Source: Eustoma russellianum (Eukaryota > Streptophyta > Magnoliopsida > Gentianales > Gentianaceae). Taken from it: 64,000 nucleotides of DNA. The notes beneath the pieces were generated by a model that was not told where the DNA came from, searched no databases, and saw only the letters and a list, made by a program, of their open reading frames with translations. The position numbers and the translations under genes are program-made. The stretch covers positions 33,340,690 through 33,404,689 of the forward strand of contig AP025043.1 of NCBI GenBank assembly GCA_036186865.1, written 5' to 3'. This document shows, piece after piece, positions 20,377 through 30,478 of the stretch. Position 1 is the stretch's first letter, and the number at the start of each line of letters is the position of its first letter.

Positions 20377-23300
20377 ATGCATTTTCTCACTTGGAACATT
20401 TGAGATTTACGAACCTCTCTCTCTCGTTTACGTTTATTATTGCAGCAGTATTCAGTAGCTTTTCTTGTTATTATTGAGCCGCAACAAACTCCATCTCCGC
20501 TGCATCATGCACAAATACATCTTGGATTTACTTTATCCCTCTCAGTATGTGCTGATTGTGTCTGGTGTTTATTGCGTAACGATGTGTTGCTTCTCCAGGA
20601 TGTTCGTTTAACGGAACAAGTCTCCCATTTTAATTTCTGTGTTGCCCTGACCAATTTCAATTACTGGCATTCTTGTGTATATGTTCGTCACACAATAACT
20701 GATCGACGCACTTTATGGGCTGAGCTACTTTCATTTGGAACTGATATGCGACATCCATGGTTGATTTCAGGTGACTTTAATACATTCTTATCCCTGGATG
20801 ATCATAAGGGCCGTGGCAGACCATCACTATCCTAGTTGGATGACTTTATCGCCGCTGTTGATTCTTTGTTTTGGCATCTTATTCCTCACTTAGGCACCCG
20901 GTTTACATGGCTGGGAGGCCGAGGACTGGGGCGGGTTAGACGTCGTCTAGATTGGGTCTTTTGTAATGCTTTCTTCTATGATGTATTTTCTCAGGTTAAG
21001 CTCAGTCACTTAAGCAGGGTTACCTCAGAACACTGCCCTCTATTATTATCTTGTCATTCTGATATGGCTGCCTCTCCACGCTAGGTTCGCTTTCTTTCGG
21101 CTTGGCCATCACACCCTCAGTTTATTACCTTTGTTCAACACAAATGGGCCTCGTACCCCACCACTGGTGGTATGGGTGGCTTTTGTCATAAGCTACGCTT
21201 ACTCAAGCGAGATTTGTCCATATGGAATAAAGATGTTTTTGGTAATATAGTTCAAAAAGTAGCTTATGCGGAGACAGTGGTACAATGGACTGAGATGGAG
21301 TATGATCATTCTCTTACTGAGATAAACTGCCAAGCATATTATGAGGCTCAAGCAGACTTTCGGCTAGCTTGCTCACAAGAATCCGCATTTTGGCAACAAA
21401 AAGCTTGAGTAAAATGGTTGAAGGAGGTTGACGCAAATACAACATATTATCGGGCAATAGTTCAGGACAGACACCACCGACAATATACACATCAGGTACA
21501 TTGGCCAGATGGTACACTTTGTGATACTCCACAATCTATTCAGCAGGCTGCCGTTGAGTTTTATTCGGACATGTTTATAGTGCAACCTACACAATCTCAA
21601 CCTTCACTATTGGACGACATCCCTCATATACTTACGGATACTCATAATGCCTCTCTCACGGCTATGCCCACTGAGGAAGAGGTAAAGCAGGCTGTTTGGG
21701 CCCTTGATCCACAAAGTGCTGCAGGCCCTGATGGGTATAATGGATGTTTTTATCGTACATGCTGGGATATTATTCATACTGATGTATACAAGGCAATTCA
21801 AGAATTTTTTCTTGCTTTCGGCTCCCAAAAGCGACATCACATACTATGATTGTTCTGCTTCCGAAAGGTACAACACAAACAACATTTGCTGATTATCGTC
21901 CGATTGCCTTATGTACTTTTTTAAGCAAAATTCAGACCCGCATTCTAGCCTCCCGATTGAGCGCGTTGCTTTCTCTTATTATCTCACCTGAGCAAGCAGG
22001 TTTCCAAAAGGGAAAGGGCATTACCGAACACGTCCTTCTTGCCAATGAAATGCTTCACTGGCTTTTGATCATAATCCACACTCCTCCAATTGTTTGATTA
22101 AGCTTGATCTAGCGAAAGCTTTTGATCGGTCAACTGGAGCTTTTTACATAACGTTTTGGCCCGTTTTGGTTTCTCAGATTTCTTCATTAAAGTGGTACAT
22201 AACCATCTCAGTAGTACATTTTTCTCTATCCTTACAAATGGTATCTCCAGTGGTTTTTTTCAGCCGACAAGGGAGGTGAAGCAAGGTGATCCCTTATCTC
22301 CGTTACTCTTCATTATTGTTGCTGAAGTTTTTACGCGCGTTCTACAATATTTTGTATTGCGCAATTATATTTGGCCTTTCCCTCTGGGCTGACTCCCACT
22401 AAACATCTCCCATTTGTCGTATGCTGATGATCTATTACTTTCTGTGGCGGCCAATCAGCGTAATCTGCAGCATGTAAAACATTTCTTAACTCAGTATGAA
22501 CATGCATCAGGATAGCGTATTAATTATCATAAGAGCACTGTGGTAATTTCTTCCTCTATTTCTCAACATCGGCGCAATGTCCTACTTGAGATCTTAGGTA
22601 TGCACCAGTCTTCTTTGCCAATTAAGTACTTGGGCTCTTCTTTGCATAAAGGCATTACGTGCACTTCACGCTGTGTAGATTTACTCTCTTATGTCGACAA
22701 GAGATTACAGAGTTGGCAACAGCATCTTTTGAGCGCTACAGGCAGAGTGGTCTTGATTAAATCTGTGTTATCTTCCTTACCGCTGCATCTTATGGCTGGC
22801 ACACGACTTCTGAGAAGTGTTATTCGTGCTCTTGAGGCTCGGTTTTCACGATTCTTTTAGGGCCCCAACAAACATCATTGGCTATCTTGGCAAAAAGTCT
22901 GCTTACCTACCCAAGAAGGGGGTCTAGGGATTCGGGACTTATCTTCTATTCAGATTACTTATTCCTGTAAGATCAGGCATCTTTATCATTGTAATGACTC
23001 GTTATGGGGTCGCTATATGCGGGCACGTTATGGTCATCAGGATGACTTCAGGCCCAGATTATATGATTCTCCAGGATGGAAGCGTATGTGTTGTACATAC
23101 TTTATGCTCAGACCTCACAACTGCGGCTTCTATACCAATATGGCCTACACCATCCGGGGCACTGACACTGTGGGCGGTTTATTATTTGGTGCGACCGTCA
23201 TATTCGACGCTTCTTTCCTATGACTACATCTAGCACCACACACAACGTCCTGCTGTTCGTTATTCTTATGGCGATATTATAACAAAGCGCTCCCTCTGCC

Positions 23301-24447
23301 TGATAACCTATTGCAGTTTATGACAATTCTGTCTTCTATGTGCCCATTTTGTCCTGCTGCTCTAGCGACTACCTTACATTTATTTTTTACTTGCCCTGAG
23401 GTTCGGATTATATGGACCTATATATGCTCTCTATCATATATACATTCCTTCGCTTCAGGTTCATGGCATTCTTACCTCCTTTACATCTGGTGCTCGGCGT
23501 CATCTACTTTTTTGGGTGCGATGCAGATCATATCGCCCGGGGTTATACTTTGGAATATTTGGAAGCAGTATGCTTCTATTATTTTTGATGATCAAGATTG
23601 GTCTCCTCGCTTACTTATTCATCTCATTCGGCAAGATTTATACACTTGGGCATCCAGTATGTCTAGGACACGCATCGCCTCTACGGTACCACGGTTGGTC
23701 ACTTCCGGACTCTCACCTCCGTTACGCCTTTTTCGACCACGTGTCCTTCATTGGATAACTTCACCAACTGGGCGATTGAAGCTAAATACAGATGCAGCGG
23801 TTGGTAGGACACATGCCAATGGTGGTGCACTGCTTTGGGATTCTACGGGAGCTTTCATACATGGGATATCCTATCCGCTGCGATTGGATATGCCCTTGCA
23901 GGTTGAAGCTCAAGCTACTCTCCTTGCGATTTTACACTATCTTCCACGCTACGGAGATTTTGTAGTGGAGGTTGACTGTGCTGAGTTGCTTCGCCTAACC
24001 ACGCAATCGGCTCTTTCATTGGCCCCGGATTTAGCACGATTGTGTAGTGCGCTCCTTTCACTATCTCTCCCCATTGTTCATACATCAAGAGAAACAAACA
24101 CGCATGCTCATGTCTTGGCTCAGCTAGCGCTCGCCTCTCAGCGCTTCACGACCTATGACTCGATGGCCTCATTGCCGACGCACATTACAAGTGTGATTCT
24201 TGCGGATTTACACTCGCAACATTCCGACAACATGATTCAGTCATACCTCATGGACCACAGCCATCATGTATGCTGCCATCTACAGTCTCCCATATGGGTT
24301 GGCCTTCAAAATTTTCAGTTGCCCGTAGCCTACTTGACTACGGGCAACATGGGTAAACATATATTTCTTTACATTCGCATTACTCCTTATTTTCTTTTAT
24401 TTTCCAAATCTAATCTGCTTGTTTATTCTGATCCTATAATCACATAG
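20377..24447 (+). pseudogene. LINE1 ORF2 (endonuclease-RT-zf-RVT-RNase H), decayed
   Basis: ATG 20377 opens MHFLTWNI, a typical endonuclease N-terminus, with a stop as the ninth codon. Endonuclease: SGDFNTFLSLDDHKGRG (about 20768) and RLDWVFCN (about 20955). Connector: EVDANTTYYRA (about 21424). RT: LLPKGTTQTTFADYRPIALC (about 21852), IKLDLAKAFDR (about 22097), VKQGDPLSPLLF (about 22276), SYADDLL (about 22417). Zinc-finger region CPFCPAALATTLHLFFTCPE at about 23341. RNase H of the RVT_3 type: KLNTDAAVGRTHANGGAL from about 23779. Stops include those near 20405, 20833, 21082, 21406, 22515 and 22858, and the frame moves 1-0-2-1 between 21830 and 22200. ORF2 supplies nicking and target-primed reverse transcription. 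Confidence 0.92.
24318..24348 (+). other. stem-loop near the LINE1 3' end
   Basis: Perfect 11-bp arms GTTGCCCGTAG and CTACGGGCAAC around the 9-nt loop CCTACTTGA. It lies just past the conserved part of the RNase H domain. In some LINEs the RT recognises a 3' hairpin of its RNA, which would be a possible role. Confidence 0.6.
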
Positions 24448-24890
24448 TTGTGCATACTTCGGATGTCTCCCTCTTGGGTTGGCAGACTATATTGGACGGT
24501 TGGCTTGGTCTCATTGACCAAGGCGATGAGGGTACGTTGTTTTTTTCTGCGTACAATTTCTTCATTTCTATTATCAACTTATCCTGTTTAACCATTTCTT
24601 CATTCACTTTGCGGCACAGAGTATCTCTTTCCTTTGCTAAAGATTCGGCTGGACTCAAGACATTATGAAGATCAGCTCTGCATGCGGCAAACATATAGCG
24701 ACTTGTAGCTTTTTCTATTTTTTGTACATTTACTTTTATAACTCATGTATTTAATTTTGCATTTTCAATTTGAGAGAGTCTCCCGTCGATTATAGGGCTT
24801 TATGTAACCACGGTATTCCTCCGCCATAAGTGAGGGCTAATTATATCAATAAAACCCAAGACAGTATCGTCCGTCCTTCATCTAAAAAAT
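24448..24890 (+). other. LINE1 3' UTR and tail
   Basis: Non-coding on the LINE strand. It contains TCCTCCGCCATAAGTGAGG at 24817-24835, a motif repeated almost exactly at the 3' end of LINE2 (48079-48097). A short AT-rich stretch and AAAAAATATATATATA end the element at about 24885-24900. An 84-codon antisense frame (24440-24694) lies here and is treated under findings. Confidence 0.7.
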
Positions 24891-25925
24891 ATATATATAT
24901 TTTAAGAGAGTAGATTATATTAAATATCATGACATTTGGCAGAGGAATACCATGGCACAAAACAAAGTGATTGTAAAAATGAAGCCAACATTCAACTGTA
25001 TATGATATGCCGCATTAAAACCTTGCAAAGTAAAATCACCCTTGTGGAAAAACATTGGACGAAGGAAAAAGCTTACATATTTATGCAGCTGAAGTGTTGT
25101 GATACAGTACAATAAGCAAGCAGATGTAAAAAGTAAATAATATGGCCGATAAAGATGTAGTAGCCGGTGGGCAGGAGCAGATAACCGTATGTCAAGGTGG
25201 ATGAGTCCCATGATACATGCCAGTGCTAGCACGACGACACGAAGGTAGAGATGCATCCATAAGTACAAAGCCTCGAACGTCCAATGGAAGCAACGAAAGT
25301 GATTCATAATACTCAACTGTAGATCGGAGCATAGCTGCTTGAGCCAAAAAATGAGCTGCCTGGTTAATCTCACGAGGGGCATGGCATAACCGAAATGAAG
25401 AGGCAACAAGGAAAGATCGAAGGCGGTATAGATCAAGAGCAGCATAGTCGTTAGAAATAGCAAGAGCAGAAACCAACTCCATGCAATCCACCACAATAAT
25501 TAGATGGCCGAATAATGGTATATAACAGATAATCGACATGAGTACGGCTTGAGCCTCAACACAAAATGGAAAATCATGTAGCAGTGGGAAAGGGAAGGCG
25601 TGAACAAACTTACCAGAAGAGTCACGTACAATATTGCCCCCATCAGCCGAATGATGGCCAACAGCAGCATCAGTGTTAAGCTTCAAACAACCCAACAATT
25701 GAGGAGACCAACACAGGATACGCAGCATGCTAGGCTGGAGGGGAAGGGAAAGCCTAGCTGAATAAGCTTGGGATTTGAAGCCGCAAGCTTAGACCCATAC
25801 ATAGACTTCGCCCACAAAAATATATCTGTAGCACCACGCTCCTGAGACCTAGCATCAGGAATGGTGCACCTGCCGTAGTCTGCTAAGAGAACTACAAGGC
25901 ATCGAACTAACTTCTAACACGTCAG
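24890..25925 (-). pseudogene. LINE3: 5'-truncated LINE ORF2 C-terminus (RNase H)
   Basis: Minus-strand frame 25728-25192 encodes an RVT_3-type RNase H: LKLNTDAAVGHHSADGGNI, VEAQAVLMSIICYIP, VVDCMELVSAL, then CHAPREINQAAHFLAQAA near the C-terminus. It is related to, but clearly not a copy of, the LINE1 domain at 23779. The 3' UTR follows to about 24890 and includes GGTATTCCTCTGCCAAATGT, the family tail motif. Only the last few hundred bases of ORF2 exist, as expected of a 5'-truncated insertion. The 5' edge near 25925 is uncertain. Confidence 0.82.
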
Positions 25926-26044
25926 AAAAGACGTAGAATTTTTTTTTCACGGAGATGATATATATAAATGTTCAATTTAAAATTCCATCCATAAATAATG
26001 CTGATGAAAATAAAGCATAAGTATTTGGGTTGATGAGATCCAAC
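25926..26044. other. unassigned AT-rich spacer
   Basis: About 120 bp with a T9 run and no recognisable gene. Its last five bases, CCAAC (26040-26044), are the target duplication of Sirevirus B. Confidence 0.5.
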
Positions 26045-26693
26045 TGTAGAGAAAAAGTGGTTTAAGTGATTTCAAAATATGTGATTTAAATGAGCATGAC
26101 AAAAAAACGTGTGCATGATATAAACGTGTGCATGATATATTGCTTATTACTTGCCTTATTTAGGTCATATATAATGTTGCCGTACTAACGAGCCATGAAG
26201 CGTTAAAGCTTACATCATATGGCAAACATTTGTTTTGTTTATACTATTTTCAGGTGCCACCATTAATGAACTAAACTAGTTCATTAAGTGAAGTACTTAG
26301 TTAATTAAACTAGGTAGTTCATTAAAGGAAGCTACATTTGGACAAGGCACAAAGGCAACAAGACTAAGAAAGGAAAGTCTCCTCCTCCCCATTTACTACA
26401 TATGGCACGCCTACACATATATATAAATATATATTTTCTGATTTTTTGAAAAAGGCACATACACATGTATTCCAACGTACTAGCGACACGTTATATATTT
26501 TACGTACGTACGTTAACGTCACACCATCATACTTAACTCATATTTATGAGTATATTCAGGTCTTATATTATATGATATAAGTCATGGTGATGACAAATTA
26601 AATACGACACGTTAAAAGGTTCTAAACCAAAAATTGTCGTATCGGGCGAATACCGAAACTTCACCAACGTGTCACGTACTTGCCATAAATAGA

Positions 26694-26702
26694 TGGCCAG
26701 CC
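26694..26702 (+). promoter_or_regulatory. TATA-like box in the 5' LTR of Sirevirus B
   Basis: CATAAATAG in GCCATAAATAGATGGCC, repeated in the 3' LTR at about 43079. The homologous place in Sirevirus E (47164-47172, minus) reads TATATAAAG, supporting this as the core promoter. Confidence 0.55.
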
Positions 26703-27483
26703 CCTACACCTAAAAAATCATTATTAATTTCGTGCATATGATGATAATTCCAGCCATAAAATCATTCCATGTTGCACACACAAATCACCCCACATTAAGG
26801 CCAAATTGTGGAGATTCCATTTTCAATTTTGTCACATGTTAATGGCGCCACTTTAGGCCAGCTAAGTGCTGAGAATTAAAGTTTATATTATATATATTAT
26901 GTGTAACATAATATATATAACATGTGCAAAATGTTGGAATTTAATAAGAAAAAAATCGGGTAATCGATAAATATCAAAAATTCGGTTTTTTACGTACACA
27001 ATACGTGGAACATTTTTGGCACATCATACGTCACGTATCTAGACACTTTTTACATATGTTATATATCTTAAAGTGTTCTAGAAAATTAAATTAAGGGCTG
27101 ATTGAAATATAACATGTGTGTATTATTAAATGTGCACTATTTTACAAAGTTTGCAAAAATAAAATTCAGCACATGCATATACATGTTGGACACGCCTATA
27201 CAGCTTTGAGATGGAGTATATGTGGAGCCTTGTTGGCATATTGATTGGTCAAGAATCAATCATACAATGTTGGTGACTAAAGAAAGAAGCTACAAAAGGT
27301 AATGTTTCAAATTTTATCTCATTTGAAACACATGCTGAGAATTTCAGCATGTGCACAAAGAGTGGCCGATTTTTTCATTAAGAAATGCCATATTTTACCA
27401 TCTTGAATCATGAGGATTAATTGAGGATGTTGTGGTAATGTTTTGAATTAATTATGAAATTAAAATGGTGATATTTTTAATAT

Positions 27484-27512
27484 CACACATGCTGAAAATT
27501 TCAGCATGTGTG
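27484..27512 (+). promoter_or_regulatory. perfect 29-bp palindrome in LTR B
   Basis: Two 14-bp arms, CACACATGCTGAAA and its complement, around one base. Related palindromes are at 27329-27353 and 27659-27682, with the same set in the 3' LTR (43724-43748, 43879-43907, 44054-44077). Conserved palindromic motifs have been reported in Sirevirus LTRs; a role as cis-regulatory sites is inference. Confidence 0.7.
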
Positions 27513-28443
27513 TAATGTATAGTGGCTGAAATTTAGTCCACATTTGTGTCTAACTTTTATTCCATACATGATGAGAATATTGCATACTAAATGATGATTG
27601 AATTGTTGGATTAAATCAATGCAAAATAGGCAATATTTTGAATAAGAGGTGGATGTTACACATGCTGAAATTTTAGCATGTGCAAGACATGTCATGTCCA
27701 ATTTTATCAACCTTTTTGGAGAAATATTATCTTGCTTAATTTATGTGATAATCTTGGATGTTATGGCAACTATTTCATGATGATTTTGACACATGTTTTA
27801 AGTGGTATTCTCAGATTTTCCTAGTCATCAAGTGATAACAACATTCAACCAATCATGAAGTGCCAAATAAGCAAAGGTTAAATGATCATCCAATAAAAAG
27901 GTGCCAAGTAAGCAAGAACATGTCATAATGATGCCACACATTCTCCCAAGGACTTAGAAGATAATTTTCAAGAGGGGAAGACACCAATAGGGGGACGACC
28001 ATGTTGCTTAAAAGGAAAGGAGATGAGCAAAAACAAAAGACAAAATTGTTTCAACCCATTTAAATACAACATATAAGGGGTTAGTGGTTAAAATTTCAGA
28101 GCAATTGGAGTTAAGAACAAATAGGAATAAATTTTTCAAAACAGTCTACCGTTTCTGTCAGATTCGTGCAATCTGATCACCAACGATTTTTGAAGGGGTT
28201 AAAGGTTGAATTTAAGTCTGAAATTTTTAGAAGACACTCATAACATCTGAGGCTAAGTTCTCTCAAAATTTCAGAATTTTTGATGACCTACAACCTAGTT
28301 TTAAAAACGTTTTAAAACTGGTCCTGAAAACATAATCTGTTTTTAGAAGTGAGTTGTTTGGTTTTAAACACATTTTAAAAAACCATACTTTCCGCACCAA
28401 CTATTCAACTCCCCTTCTAGTGGTGCCTTGCAGATCCTACAAG

Positions 28444-28455
28444 TGGTATCAGAGC
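28444..28455 (+). promoter_or_regulatory. primer binding site of Sirevirus B
   Basis: TGGTATCAGAGC, two bases after the 5' LTR end, is complementary to the 3' end of plant initiator tRNA-Met, the usual primer of plant Copia elements. Confidence 0.92.
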
Positions 28456-28495
28456 GCAGGAACACTCACTACAAAGGATCCAACGATTCAGTGAG

Positions 28496-30435
28496 ATGGC
28501 AACCACAAATCTCAAAACCGAGCAAGAAGGTATGTCGAGCCAAAGGGATCCTCTTTTTGACGGTGAGTCTTTCATTCAATGGAAACTAAGAATGAGGCTT
28601 TTTCTTATGGCAATAGATATTGATCTTTGGTCGATTATAGAAGATGGTCCTTTTGTTCTATCTAAGATATCCACAATAGACGGAGTCAAACTAGAAGTTG
28701 TTAAACCTAGACAAGAATATACAAGTGATGATAAAAAGAAACTTAGCATGAATGCTAGGGCTATGCAATTGCTCTTAAATGGATTAAGTAAGAGTGAGTC
28801 TAGTTATGTTTCAAACTGTTCTAGTGCACAAGAAATGTGGAGGATACTCGAAATGAAACACGAAGGCACGAGTCAAGTAAAAGAGTCAAAAATAAACATG
28901 CTTATATCCACACTTGAGTCGTTTAAACTATTGCCTAATGAATCTATTGTTGATATGGATCTTCGTTAGATTAACATCTACAATTCTCTTGAGTCTCTTG
29001 GTAAAGCCTTTATCATGCAGGAAAAAGTACAGAAAGTCTTACGAAGCCTTCCATCAGAGTGGGACCCTAAGGTAACCGCAATAGAAGAAAGCAAAGAAAC
29101 GAACTCAATAAAGATGGAAGAGTTAATTGGATCACTTAAGGTGTACGAAAATAAACTCACCTTACGGAAATCGGAATCATCTAAACAAGGTAAAGCTATT
29201 GCTTTTAAATCAAATGAATACGTCTCTACTTCTTCCGATCATGTAGATGATAGTGATTCTGAATCGGATAACTATGACCTAATTCTATTGGCTAAAGGTT
29301 TAAGAAAATTTATGAGAAGGTCATTTAGAAACAAAAATAAGGGTACTACAACTAAAAAAAATAAGAACAAGTCAAATGATAAAGATGTTAACTGTTATGA
29401 ATGTGGCAAACTTGGACATTTATCATATGACTGCCCCAATAAAGAAAAGCAAACAAATAAATACCCTAACAAGGAGCGGAACAAGAATAGACTCGTCTCA
29501 GAACCCAAGCAAAGGAAACGTGCTCTAAAGGCCTCCACCTAGAGTGATACATCGGATTCCGAGACTAAACCGCAGAAGAGACTGCACAAGTATGCTTTGT
29601 GTCCAAAGCATCTAATGAGGCATCATCTAATTCTGATTCTGACTCTGAGCCTTCTTATGATGATCTTTTTAGTCAGTATTTAGAATTGCATAAATTCACT
29701 AAGACTCTCGCTAAGGAAAAGAAGCGATTAATTGAAGATAAGAAACTGTTAGAATCTTCTAACGAGAATCTTATCGCTCAATTAAATGATTCAAAGAAAG
29801 AGTCATCATGCATCATCACTACATTAAAAATAGAGATTTCATCATTAACCACTCAAAATAACCAATTGAAATCCGAGATTTCAAATTTGAAATCAAGGAA
29901 TATAGACCTAGAGAAAATGATAAAACAGTTTGACACGGGATTCAACATGCTGCATCGTATTATCTTATCACAAAAGCATGACAGTGACAAAACGGGTTTG
30001 GGATACGTTGATACTAATGAAGTATCCACCAAACCAACTAAGTTTGTTGTGTCTAAGAAAGTAGACACCCCAAAGCCTCAAATGGCGTCTAAGATGACGC
30101 AAAAACCGCCTCTTCCCTCATCACGCCCCACTTCCTCTTCATATCATGCTAAATACAATTTTGTACCATATAGATATAAAAAGAAAAGAGTGATGCATAC
30201 ACGGCATTCATTTCATCCATGCACTACGCACACATACACAAGGGCATATCAAAAACGTCCTTCATACAATGAGTATAAAGGAGTTCTTGGGCAAAGGCCC
30301 AAAGTGCACTCACCACATGTCTACTATATCGCACCTTCATCTACATTCTTGCCATTTGCTAGACCGAGAAGGATCACCCAAGTATGGGTACCGAAAGGTA
30401 CTTTTACCAAGAGGTGTTTAACTAACTCGCAATGA
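28496..30435 (+). pseudogene. gag: Sirevirus B gag, broken
   Basis: ATG 28496 (MATTNLKTEQEGMSSQRDP) lies 40 bp after the primer site. The Copia Gag domain includes FDGESFIQWKLRMRLFL and EMWRILEMKHEGTSQVKES. A CCHC knuckle CYECGKLGHLSYDCP is at about 29395, a long coiled coil at 29690-29930, and a basic, Y/P/T-rich tail ends RITQVWVPKGTFT. Lesions: an in-frame TAG at 28967 (the frame continues after it), a TAG at 29540 in a context where a Trp codon is likely, and a one-base shift between 29543 and 29590. The Gag stop is at 30433. Pol lies in the +1 frame. Confidence 0.93.
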
Positions 30436-30478
30436 CCCAAAGTTAAAAGGGTACCTAAATCATCTTTGCACATTGCAG
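30388..30478 (+). other. candidate intron at the gag-pol junction (B)
   Basis: As in Sirevirus A, GT directly follows the TGG codon of QVW (30385-30387) and a T-rich stretch ends in CATTGCAG. CTAAC lies at 30422-30426, about 54 nt before the acceptor as in A. Removing the 91 nt joins Gag to pol at GGA 30479 in frame. The intron is one base shorter than in A, and the gag-to-pol frame offset differs by the same one base. Inferred from sequence only. Confidence 0.4.

Larger units (their letters stand above)
13101..24890 (+). mobile_element. LINE1: L1-type LINE interrupted by Gypsy C and D
   Basis: A plant L1-type LINE: ORF1 with a zinc knuckle, then ORF2 with endonuclease, RT, zf-RVT and RNase H domains, a 3' UTR and an A/T-rich tail. 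Gypsy D sits in ORF1 (13221-19675) and Gypsy C ends at 13100 in the same ORF, so the 5' part of the LINE is left of the window. Removing D and one CGGAC copy leaves the ORF1 frame continuous. Many stops and frameshifts show it is old. Confidence 0.9.
26045..28441 (+). repeat. 5' LTR of Sirevirus B
   Basis: Begins TGTAGAGAAAAAG and ends CAGATCCTACA (inverted ends TGTAG/CTACA). It contains three palindromes built on CACATGCTGAAA (27329-27353, 27484-27512, 27659-27682) and the likely TATA box CATAAATAG at 26694-26702. It differs from the 3' LTR by scattered substitutions and small indels. No gene lies within. Confidence 0.95.

Noticed and set aside
26045..28441. possible DNA transposon or MITEs, suggested by palindromes
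   Set aside because: The palindromes repeat in both LTRs of one Copia element and have no target duplications of their own.
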